Part shown: positions 1 through 5,075 of the stretch, piece by piece
Position numbering within the stretch: the first letter of the stretch is position 1
Layout of the letters: each line of letters starts with the position of its first letter
Origin: Cyanobacteria bacterium UBA4641
GTDB lineage: Bacteria > Cyanobacteriota > Vampirovibrionia > Gastranaerophilales > Gastranaerophilaceae
Length of the DNA stretch: 14,152 bases
Direction of reading: 5' to 3'
Assembly (NCBI GenBank): GCA_002405805.1
Contig: DHMN01000050.1
Coordinates: 1 to 14,152, forward strand
The notes under the pieces: model-generated
Told to the model about the DNA's origin: nothing
Database searches by the model: none
The model's input: the letters and a program-made list of their open reading frames with translations, nothing else
Program-made: the position numbers and the translations under genes

Positions 1-36
1 TCCGCAGTTCAGCATGACTAAAAATCAGCATTGATA

Positions 37-61
37 GACCCTGAATCAAGTTCAGGGTGAC
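37..61 (-). repeat. Dispersed palindromic repeat, copy 1
   Basis: On the minus strand this 25-base unit has arms ACCCTGAA and TTCAGGGT around loop CTTGA, flanked by GTC at the outer ends. It matches the unit at 4383-4407 at 20 of 25 positions. Four of the five differences are two paired changes that keep the stem intact, and the fifth is in the loop. A remnant of a similar unit (GTTCAGCATGAC) lies at 7-18. The repeat is non-coding. Short palindromes with this GTCATTCTGAACTTG-type core are widespread between genes of many bacteria; their function is unknown. Confidence 0.75.
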
Positions 62-151
62 ACGTGTTCCCTCACCACTCGAGTCCGAGGGTTAGGAAAA
101 GGGGTGTTCAGCTAGAGATTTAAAAAGCCTGCCATCTTGACCTCCAGCCTC

Positions 152-179
152 CCTGCCTTCCAGCAGGCAACTTTTTCCA
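152..179 (+). terminator. Hairpin plus U-run, possible terminator or attenuator
   Basis: CCTGC (152-156) pairs with GCAGG (163-167), followed by AACTTTTTCC. An upstream GCCTGC at 127-132 can pair with the same 3' arm (GCAGGC, 163-168) with one more base pair, so two folds compete for one arm. It lies 40 bases ahead of the DUF2023 gene. It may simply end a transcript entering from the left. I do not recognise a riboswitch class in 60-150. Confidence 0.35.
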
Positions 180-219
180 ATCAATTTCGTCTTTAACTCT
201 AGGAAGAGAGGAATTATGG

Positions 220-534
220 ATGGAATTATTTTCAAATCTTGTATATGAGTATAAAAAAGGAGTTCGCGATTTGATTTTGTTCACGTGCACAAAATCACAA
301 GCTGTTGAATATCTAAATTACCTAAACAAACTCAATATAAAATATTTGGCTGTCACTGTTGGAGAAGGTAAAATCAATCTATTTTTCGGCAATGATAAAT
401 GTTTGCAGATACTCAAAGGTTTTTCAAGCTTGAATTTGGACGAAATATCTGCCCACGAGGACTTTATTTTAGGGATAATGCTTGGCTATTCAAGGTCTGA
501 ACAGTATTCAAGGCTACTTGCAAAAACTTGCTAA
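220..534 (+). CDS. DUF2023 family protein
   Basis: The 104-residue product carries the pattern I associate with DUF2023 (PF09633), small soluble proteins of about 100-120 residues and unknown function. The marks are VYEYKKGVRDLILFT at 8-22, INLFFG at 52-57 and EDFILGIMLGY at 80-90. There is no signal peptide or membrane segment, so it is probably cytoplasmic. The ATG at 220 is chosen because a purine-rich site (AGAGAGG, 205-211) sits 8 bases upstream. A nearer ATG at 216 opens a frame that stops after ten codons. Length fits the family. It stands alone: 155 bases and a strong hairpin separate it from yggS. The family assignment is from memory of the motif pattern, not from a search. Confidence 0.75.
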   Translation: MELFSNLVYEYKKGVRDLILFTCTKSQAVEYLNYLNKLNIKYLAVTVGEGKINLFFGNDKCLQILKGFSSLNLDEISAHEDFILGIMLGYSRSEQYSRLLAKTC

Positions 535-689
535 AATTTTTCGTAACTTTTTGTAAATTTACCCTCCTCAATCCATTTATTGATGTTTTTGATAAAAAAG
601 GCATGCTTTTCTTGTCAGACATGAGTTTGGGCAGGTTCAAGATATAGGCATATTAAGAAATGTAAAGACTTATAGTGAAACTCCTTTTG

Positions 690-722
690 GGCTGAAATCA
701 TGTCAGCGACATGGTTTCAGCC
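690..722 (+). terminator. Strong hairpin terminator, 15-bp stem
   Basis: A 15-bp stem (690-704 with 708-722) closes a three-base AGC loop and is followed by ATGTTTATTTTC. The single non-Watson-Crick pair is U698-G714 on the plus strand; on the minus strand it would be an A-C mismatch. The U-rich side also follows on the plus strand. Both features point to rightward termination, after the DUF2023 gene and before the yggS promoter. The tail is only moderately U-rich and the stem starts 155 bases after the stop codon, so it could belong to an unannotated short RNA. Confidence 0.6.
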
Positions 723-761
723 ATGTTTATTTTCTGTTACAAAACTATCAAATAAATATTT

Positions 762-789
762 TGGACATGCCGAAAAAACAAGGTACAAT
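762..789 (+). promoter_or_regulatory. Promoter of yggS-sepF
   Basis: A -35 box TGGACA (762-767, five of six consensus bases) lies 16 bases from a -10 box TACAAT (784-789, five of six). The start of transcription is expected near 796. That gives a leader of about 39 bases before the preferred yggS start at 835, with its ribosome binding site inside. Confidence 0.65.
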
Positions 790-834
790 TAAATTATGCT
801 CATGTTTGGGCAATTTTCTTGTAGAGGTGAAATG

Positions 835-1497
835 ATGTTTGAGACAATTAAGAAAAATCTTTTACGCATACAAGAAGATATCGCACCTTGTAAACCCAGA
901 ATAATTGCAGTTACAAAGTATTTTAGCAAAGAAGCTATGATTGCAGCTTATGAGGCAGGATTACGCGACTTTGGAGAATCAAGAGTAATTGAAGCTTCTG
1001 AAAAGATAAACAGCTTACCTGATGAAGTGAGAAAAAATTCTACATTCCACTTAATTGGTCATTTACAGACTAACAAAGTGAAACATGCAGTAAAGAATTT
1101 TGATTACATTCATTCGGTAGATTCAATAAAACTTGCGCAGAGCATTTCTCAACACGCAGCAGAAATCGGCAAAGTTCAAAAGGTACTTATTCAAATCAAT
1201 AATGCCCACGAAGAACAAAAGTTCGGTTTTTCAAAAAAGGAAGTGTTTGAGGCTTTTGAGCAAATTCAGAAACTTGGTTCACTTGAGATTGTCGGAGTGA
1301 TGAATATGGCTCCGCTAGGAATACCGGAAGAGGAAATTGGGAGATTATTTTCGGATATCGTTCAAATCAGAAATGAACTGGAGAAAAAGTATAATTGCAG
1401 TTTGAAAGAGATTTCAATGGGTATGAGTCAGGATTACAAAATAGCAGCTCAAAAAGGTTCGACAATGCTTAGGGTAGGTAGAAAATTATTTGAATGA
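835..1497 (+). CDS. yggS: YggS-type PLP homeostasis protein
   Basis: The product is a single-domain PLP-binding TIM-barrel protein of the YggS/PLPBP family, which carries pyridoxal phosphate and helps keep PLP and amino-acid pools balanced in the cytoplasm; it has no known enzymatic activity. Visible marks are the PLP lysine in AVTKY (K28), FGESRV at 46-51 (usually FGENRV), HLIGHLQTNK at 72-81, IHSVDS at 92-97, and MGMSQD followed by TMLRVGR near the C terminus, which contacts the phosphate. Length is 220 residues, normal for the family. I start it at the ATG at 835 because AGAGG (823-827) lies 7 bases upstream and the N terminus then matches the family. The frame is open to an ATG at 796, at the predicted transcription start; that would add 13 residues. 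It is followed 18 bases later by sepF. Confidence 0.93.
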   Translation: MFETIKKNLLRIQEDIAPCKPRIIAVTKYFSKEAMIAAYEAGLRDFGESRVIEASEKINSLPDEVRKNSTFHLIGHLQTNKVKHAVKNFDYIHSVDSIKLAQSISQHAAEIGKVQKVLIQINNAHEEQKFGFSKKEVFEAFEQIQKLGSLEIVGVMNMAPLGIPEEEIGRLFSDIVQIRNELEKKYNCSLKEISMGMSQDYKIAAQKGSTMLRVGRKLFE

Positions 1498-1515
1498 TAA
1501 ACGGAGGAAAAGTCG

Positions 1516-2031
1516 GTGGCAGCAATAACAGATAGTTTCAGAAAAGTAGTAGATTTCGTAATGGATGGTTTCCGCGGTGAAAATCCATTTGTTGATATGA
1601 ATGATTCTGATGAATATGAAGATGATTATGATTATGTAGAAGACGGTAATGCGGTAAGAGAAGTTGCACCATCTTATACACCGGTTGTAGAAAAACATAA
1701 CGAAACAAAAATTCTAAATCACCCAAGTATGAATAGAGGTGGTAATGAAGTTGTTGTTGTTGAACCTCGCTCATTTGATGACGCTGCCACAATTGTTCAA
1801 CACTTGAAAGACAGAAAAATCGTTATGCTTAACCTACACCTTTTAGATAAAGAACAATCTCAAAGAACAATTGATTTTGTTTGCGGTGCATCTCAAGCAT
1901 TAAACGGAAATCCTAAAAAAGTTGGCGATTTGGTATTTGTTTTTGCTCCTAGCAATGTAACTTTATCAGCAGATACAAATCCTCAACAAAGCAAATTTGA
2001 TGATTCATTGTGGAGAACATCTCTACAATAG
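1516..2031 (+). CDS. sepF: SepF, Z-ring membrane anchor
   Basis: SepF (Cdv2/YlmF in cyanobacteria) binds FtsZ and tethers the Z-ring to the membrane during division. The first 20 or so residues form an amphipathic helix suitable for membrane binding. An acidic, disordered linker follows (about 27-45, rich in D and E), then the SepF core at about 78-150, running from VVVVEPRSFDDA to GDLVFVFAPSNV with the GASQALNG turn. Length is 171 residues, typical for cyanobacterial SepF. The start is GTG at 1516, supported by GGAGG at 1503-1507 with 8 bases between; no ATG lies in a suitable place. It follows yggS by 18 bases with no terminator, so the two are co-transcribed, the order seen in many Gram-positives and cyanobacteria. 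Confidence 0.92.
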   Translation: MAAITDSFRKVVDFVMDGFRGENPFVDMNDSDEYEDDYDYVEDGNAVREVAPSYTPVVEKHNETKILNHPSMNRGGNEVVVVEPRSFDDAATIVQHLKDRKIVMLNLHLLDKEQSQRTIDFVCGASQALNGNPKKVGDLVFVFAPSNVTLSADTNPQQSKFDDSLWRTSLQ

Positions 2032-2072
2032 AATATTTTTGGTATGAGAAGAGAGATAGTTTAGATAAAACA

Positions 2073-2104
2073 GGCGGGTCATAATTTGAACCGCCTTTTC
2101 TTTA
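2073..2104 (+). terminator. Intrinsic terminator of yggS-sepF
   Basis: GGCGG at 2073-2077 pairs with CCGCC at 2091-2095. After one mismatch, TC (2079-2080) pairs with GA (2088-2089 side). The stem is followed directly by TTTTCTTT. It starts 42 bases after the sepF stop codon. Confidence 0.8.
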
Positions 2105-2129
2105 AATTTTAGAACATTGGAATTAAGAT
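2101..2129 (+). promoter_or_regulatory. Weak candidate promoter of the small hydrophobic peptide
   Basis: TTTAAA (2101-2106) and TAAGAT (2124-2129), 17 bases apart, each match four of six consensus bases. The 5' leader would be about 87 nt. The -35 box overlaps the U-run of the sepF terminator. It is plausible only because a transcript over 2223-2303 needs a start here; read-through from sepF is the alternative. Confidence 0.3.
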
Positions 2130-2179
2130 ATTTGGGGCTAAGCCTGTATTTTCAAAAAAGTATCAGTTCAACAACATAC

Positions 2180-2189
2180 TTTAGCCACA
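2180..2189 (+). repeat. Direct repeat TTTAGCCACA, upstream copy
   Basis: This ten-base unit recurs exactly at 2310-2319. The two copies flank the 26-codon gene, one in its leader and one just after its stop. The antisense RNA predicted at 2276-2353 contains the complement of the downstream copy and could therefore also pair with this leader copy. Confidence 0.6.
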
Positions 2190-2222
2190 AGAGCTGATAG
2201 TTTTATTGAAAGGGGTGATGTT

Positions 2223-2303
2223 ATGGAAGATATCAATTTAACCTTAATTTTGATTTTATTGATTTTATTCATAATAAAAAGTGGCACCTATCAATTAAGA
2301 TAA
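2223..2303 (+). CDS. 26-residue hydrophobic peptide, candidate type I toxin
   Basis: The frame encodes MEDINLTLILILLILF followed by IIKSGTYQLR: an acidic start, one hydrophobic helix long enough to cross the membrane (about residues 6-18), and a short basic tail. A ribosome binding site AGGGGTG (2211-2217) lies 5 bases before the ATG. Small single-helix membrane peptides of this kind are typical toxins of type I toxin-antitoxin systems (TxpA, BsrG and Fst types). The same AGGGGTG is exactly complementary to CACCCCT at 2345-2351, downstream of the gene, so a full-length transcript could fold and hide its binding site, a known feature of such toxins. An opposite-strand promoter and terminator overlap its 3' part. 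I do not recognise the peptide family. It could instead be a small membrane peptide without toxicity, or a chance frame. Confidence 0.55.
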   Translation: MEDINLTLILILLILFIIKSGTYQLR

Positions 2304-2308
2304 GCGCC
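2283..2308 (-). terminator. Strand-specific intrinsic terminator of antisense RNA (and ffh)
   Basis: On the minus strand GGCGCUUAUC (2308-2299) pairs with GAUAGGUGCC (2292-2283) around loop UUAAUU: ten pairs, two of them G-U. AC and then five U (2280-2276) follow. On the plus strand the two G-U pairs become A-C mismatches, so the fold favours the minus strand. The ffh gene upstream on this strand has no other clear terminator, so this may also end its transcript. Confidence 0.65.
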
Positions 2309-2309
2309 C

Positions 2310-2319
2310 TTTAGCCACA
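2310..2319 (+). repeat. Direct repeat TTTAGCCACA, downstream copy
   Basis: Exact copy of 2180-2189, seven bases after the stop codon of the small peptide. GTGGC at 2281-2285, inside the gene, can pair with GCCAC in either copy. Confidence 0.6.
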
Positions 2320-2329
2320 TACAGGTTAC

Positions 2330-2361
2330 GGTAGTTGGAGCTACCACCCCTATATTTTTAT
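2330..2361 (+). terminator. 3' hairpin and U-run of the small peptide transcript
   Basis: GGTAG (2330-2334) and CTACC (2341-2345) form a five-pair hairpin with loop TTGGAG. CACCCCT (2345-2351) comes next and is complementary to the ribosome binding site at 2211-2217. ATATTTTTATT follows. The local hairpin is weak and some distance from the U-run; the long-range helix sits closer to it, so both may be needed to end the transcript. Confidence 0.4.
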
Positions 2362-2388
2362 TATAACTTATGTTTCATAATATTTCAA
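2360..2388 (-). promoter_or_regulatory. Minus-strand promoter of the antisense RNA
   Basis: Read on the minus strand, TTGAAA (2388-2383) and a perfect TATAAT (2365-2360) are exactly 17 bases apart. It lies just beyond the ffh stop codon, where no further minus-strand gene follows before sepF, so its only obvious product is the antisense RNA over the small peptide gene. The local DNA is very AT-rich, which raises the chance of a fortuitous match, but both boxes and the spacing are close to ideal. Confidence 0.65.
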
Positions 2389-2396
2389 GTGTATTA

Positions 2397-3776
2397 TTAA
2401 AACCTTCTGCGTTTTAGCATATTCATAGCTTTAACCATAGCTTTTTTCTCATTTATCTTGCCAAAACCGCTGAACATTTTTTGCATTTTGTTCATTCCGC
2501 CCATCATTTGGCGCATTTGCTCAAATTGCTTTACATAAAGATTAATTGTATGCAAATCCATACCACAGCCTTTTGCGATACGTTTTTTGCGACTGGTGTT
2601 CATAAGATGCGGATTGTCACGTTCTTCCGGAGTCATACTTTGAATAAAAACTTCAATCTTTTTAAACTCGGTTTCACTTGCGTGCGAAATCTTTTCTCTA
2701 TCAGCTTGTTTTAAATTAACCCCAGGAATCATTCCTAAAATTTGGTCCATAGAGCCAAACATTTTCATCTGTTTTTGCATATTCAAAAAGTCGTTAAAAC
2801 TGAACTCTTCTTTTTCCATTTTTTCTTGGAATTTCAAAGCTTCTTTTTCGTCAAAAACCTCTTGAGCGCGCTCAACCAAAGAAACAATATCACCCATGCC
2901 AAGGATTCTTGTTGCCATACGCTCAGGATAGAAATCTTCAAGTGCATTAAGCTTTTCACCTGTACCGGTTAGTTTAATTGGCTTTCCTGTACAATGTACA
3001 ACAGATAACGCTGAACCTCCGCGAGAATCACCATCAAGCTTTGTCAAAACAAGACCAGTTAAACCGATTTGAGCATCAAAATTTTCTGCAACATGGACAG
3101 CCTCTTGACCTGTCATTGCATCGATTACAAGAAGTTTTTCGTGCGGTTGGAAAACTCTATCAATAATCAAAAGTTCTGCCATCATTTCTGTATCGATTTG
3201 CAAACGTCCTGCTGTATCAAGGATTACAACATTAAACCCTTTTTCTTTTGCATAATTTAATGCACTTTGGACAATATTTTGAACATCTTTAGATTCAGGA
3301 ATCGTAAAAACTTTGCATCCGATTTCTTGCCCAAGAGTTTGTAATTGCGAAATTGCTGCAGGTCTATAAACATCACACGCCACAAGTAGCGGATTTTTGC
3401 CTTCTTTTTTCAATTTAACCGCAAGTTTTGCAGAAGATGTCGTTTTTCCAGAACCCTGCAAACCTAGCATCATAATTATGCTTGGATGTCCTGACAAATT
3501 AAGTGGTTTTAATTCTTTGCCGAGAAGTTCAACTAACTCATCATGAACAATTTTGACAAGTTGTTGGGAAGGGTTCACCCCTTGCAAAACATTTTCACCT
3601 TCAGCCTTATCTTTGATTGAAGAAATGAAAGATTTTACAACGCGCAAATTTACATCCGCCTCTAATAGCGCACGCCTGATTTCGCGCAAAGCGTCTTGCA
3701 TATTATCTTGTGTTAATTCTTGCGAATGTGTTTTAGAAATTATATTTTGCAGTTTTTCACTTAAATTGTCAAACAT
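2397..3776 (-). CDS. ffh: Signal recognition particle GTPase Ffh
   Basis: Ffh binds the SRP RNA and signal sequences emerging from the ribosome, and delivers the complex to FtsY at the inner membrane by coupled GTP hydrolysis. Visible are the N domain helices (about 1-88), the G domain with GLQGSGKT (105-112), DVYRPAA (135-141), DTAGR (187-191), TKLD (245-248) and GMGD (293-296), and a methionine-rich M domain (about 325-435) with the RNA-binding RKKRIAKG (396-403). Length is 459 residues, normal. The ATG at 3776 follows an AAAAGGA-type site. No SRP RNA gene is seen in the window. Transcription probably starts from the extended -10 promoter at 3810-3818 and may end at the hairpin at 2283-2308. 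Confidence 0.97.
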   Translation of the reverse strand: MFDNLSEKLQNIISKTHSQELTQDNMQDALREIRRALLEADVNLRVVKSFISSIKDKAEGENVLQGVNPSQQLVKIVHDELVELLGKELKPLNLSGHPSIIMMLGLQGSGKTTSSAKLAVKLKKEGKNPLLVACDVYRPAAISQLQTLGQEIGCKVFTIPESKDVQNIVQSALNYAKEKGFNVVILDTAGRLQIDTEMMAELLIIDRVFQPHEKLLVIDAMTGQEAVHVAENFDAQIGLTGLVLTKLDGDSRGGSALSVVHCTGKPIKLTGTGEKLNALEDFYPERMATRILGMGDIVSLVERAQEVFDEKEALKFQEKMEKEEFSFNDFLNMQKQMKMFGSMDQILGMIPGVNLKQADREKISHASETEFKKIEVFIQSMTPEERDNPHLMNTSRKKRIAKGCGMDLHTINLYVKQFEQMRQMMGGMNKMQKMFSGFGKINEKKAMVKAMNMLKRRRF

Positions 3777-3809
3777 ATTAGAATCCTTTTAAAAAGTGCC
3801 TATAAGCCG

Positions 3810-3818
3810 ATTTTACCA
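3810..3818 (-). promoter_or_regulatory. Extended -10 promoter of ffh
   Basis: On the minus strand TGG immediately precedes TAAAAT (3815-3810), an extended -10 element. No convincing -35 box lies 16-18 bases upstream, which is tolerable for extended -10 promoters. The expected start near 3803 gives a leader of about 27 bases before the ffh ATG. Confidence 0.45.
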
Positions 3819-3838
3819 TGAAAATAAATAACAAACAC

Positions 3839-3867
3839 TTTAAATATTATATAAAATATGCTAAAAT
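3839..3867 (+). promoter_or_regulatory. Promoter of the small secreted protein gene
   Basis: TTTAAA (3839-3844) and TAAAAT (3862-3867) are 17 bases apart, with TGC before the -10 box (extended -10). The start is expected near 3874, giving a leader of about 23 bases that holds the GGGAG binding site at 3886-3890. It is divergent from the ffh promoter. Confidence 0.55.
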
Positions 3868-3896
3868 AAAAAAGTAACATAAATTGGGAGTTTGAT

Positions 3897-4337
3897 ATGA
3901 AAAAAAATTTTGCGTTATTCGGTTTGGTCATGACAGTTGTATTATTGGGTGCGGTTTCTTATGCAGTGAATATGCCGTCTGCACCGGTATCATACTCTCG
4001 CCCTGTCGCTAAAACTCCGGCTTATGCGGAAGCTGAAAACCCAAATGCTGTAGCAACACCGCAAAATAGTGGGGGCACACAGTCTTTGGACTCATTGGCT
4101 ATGTCCGCTTTGAAAGCTGCAGAAAACCGCAATAATCAACAAATGAATGTTTATATTCGTCAAATGTTTGCAAAAGGCGTTACAGGAATAAATACACCAC
4201 AAATCGCCGCAAAACGAACTCCACACTGCCCACCGATAAAAATGGAATTGAATGGCAGACAATTAAGCGGTAGCCTGTGTGCAAGAATGGGCTATGAATA
4301 CAAAGGCAAAATGCACGATGTCGGCTATTGTAAATAG
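3897..4337 (+). CDS. Small exported protein of unknown function, three cysteines
   Basis: I do not recognise this family. The 146-residue product starts with a clear Sec signal peptide: MKKN, a hydrophobic core to about residue 20, and a likely cut after SYA (residue 23). A low-complexity stretch rich in Pro, Ala and Ser follows (about 25-60), then a short helical part (62-92), then a C-terminal part with cysteines at 111, 128 and 145, the last one residue from the end. The odd number means at least one cysteine is free or pairs with a partner. There is no lipobox. It is expected in the periplasm or outside the cell. GGGAG (3886-3890) lies 6 bases before the ATG. It has its own promoter and no co-directional neighbour. 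Confidence 0.85.
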   Translation: MKKNFALFGLVMTVVLLGAVSYAVNMPSAPVSYSRPVAKTPAYAEAENPNAVATPQNSGGTQSLDSLAMSALKAAENRNNQQMNVYIRQMFAKGVTGINTPQIAAKRTPHCPPIKMELNGRQLSGSLCARMGYEYKGKMHDVGYCK

Positions 4338-4382
4338 AGCATAGAACAAGAACCTAAGCTATTTAAGGGCATTTATTATATT

Positions 4383-4407
4383 GTCATTCTGAACTTGCTT
4401 CAGAATC
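4383..4407 (+). repeat. Dispersed palindromic repeat, copy 2
   Basis: Arms ATTCTGAA (4386-4393) and TTCAGAAT (4399-4406) enclose loop CTTGC. It lies in the 139-base gap between two converging genes and is followed by CTTTTCC, so it could also help stop rightward transcription. The rest of the gap (4338-4382, 4408-4476) shows nothing I can assign. It is related to the unit at 37-61 by paired stem changes. Confidence 0.75.
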
Positions 4408-4476
4408 TTTTCCATATTAATAATTTAACTTTAATTTGTTATACCTAATGATATGGTACTTTTTAACGTTCTGTTT

Positions 4477-5037
4477 TTACGAAATCTTATTCACCAATGT
4501 TTGAATATAATCTTTAACTGCTGGGGTTATCATCAAATTAGGTTCTGATGTTGCAAATTCATCCAAAACGATAATCGCCTTTTTAATATCTCCTGTTTGC
4601 TCATACAACAAGCCGAGCATAATTTTATCCAGTGGAGACGTTTTAGTTTTGTAGATTTTCAATTGGTTAGAAATTTGTCCAAGTTTTTTGTAGCAATCTA
4701 CAAGGTTTTTATAATATTCAAAATTCAAATTATACTGAGTCAGTGCGTTTTGGAAACAATCTAGCGCCAAATCAGGATAACCGATAGTTATATAAACTTT
4801 GCCCAAATTATTAAAGTAAACAGAAGTTGCTTGAGTTTTTGGGTTCAAGCTTATTGCGATTTTAAATTCCTGAATGGCTGCATAATAGCATTTTTCTTCG
4901 GTATAAATTACCCCCAAATTGTTGTGCTCATAAGCATTTTTTACAGGGTCAATTACATAAGTTGCGGAGGTCGCTCCCATGCTAAAAGCCGGCAGTCCAA
5001 GCAAAAATATATAAACTAATACCAAAAACTTTTTCAT
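4477..5037 (-). CDS. Exported TPR protein
   Basis: The product is an exported tetratricopeptide-repeat protein, likely a periplasmic scaffold for protein contacts; the partner is unknown. Residues 1-23 form a signal peptide (MKKFLVLVYIFLLGLPAFS, cut near residue 21-23, no lipobox). About four TPR units follow: 35-67, 72-104, a degenerate one at 106-130, and 137-166. I take the ATG at 5037 rather than the in-frame TTG at 5073, because the signal peptide begins there and the upstream 12 residues would only bury it. The ribosome binding site is weak (AGGT, five bases upstream). It is the last gene of a four-gene operon and lies 38 bases after the MBL-fold hydrolase gene. Confidence 0.85.
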   Translation of the reverse strand: MKKFLVLVYIFLLGLPAFSMGATSATYVIDPVKNAYEHNNLGVIYTEEKCYYAAIQEFKIAISLNPKTQATSVYFNNLGKVYITIGYPDLALDCFQNALTQYNLNFEYYKNLVDCYKKLGQISNQLKIYKTKTSPLDKIMLGLLYEQTGDIKKAIIVLDEFATSEPNLMITPAVKDYIQTLVNKIS

Positions 5038-5075
5038 ATTTACCTGTTTAATTATTATTTTGAAAATTTCCAATC

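Larger units (their letters stand above)
2276..2353 (-). ncRNA. Predicted antisense RNA (about 78 nt), candidate antitoxin
   Basis: A minus-strand promoter (2360-2388) places the RNA start near 2353, and a minus-strand hairpin with U5 tract ends it near 2276. The RNA would cover the last nine codons and the 3' region of the small hydrophobic peptide gene. It carries the complement of TTTAGCCACA, so it could also reach the copy in the toxin leader. Its 5' hairpin has loop CUCCAA; the sense hairpin has the complementary loop UUGGAG, which contains a U-turn-like UUGG. The overlap at the 3' end resembles the TxpA/RatA and BsrG/SR4 arrangement. No expression evidence exists here. Confidence 0.5.

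Noticed and set aside
60..150. Possible riboswitch in the left intergenic region
   Set aside because: I could not match any known riboswitch core; the CCCTC/GAGGG and ACTCGAGT palindromes are short and not arranged as a known class.
462..620. Minus-strand frame of about 52 codons starting near 620
   Set aside because: It overlaps the end of the DUF2023 gene, has no convincing binding site or promoter, and the product has no recognisable pattern.
796..834. Earlier in-frame ATG for yggS at 796
   Set aside because: It would sit exactly at the predicted transcription start without a binding site, and the 13 extra residues do not look like the family; the site at 823-830 supports 835 (or 832).
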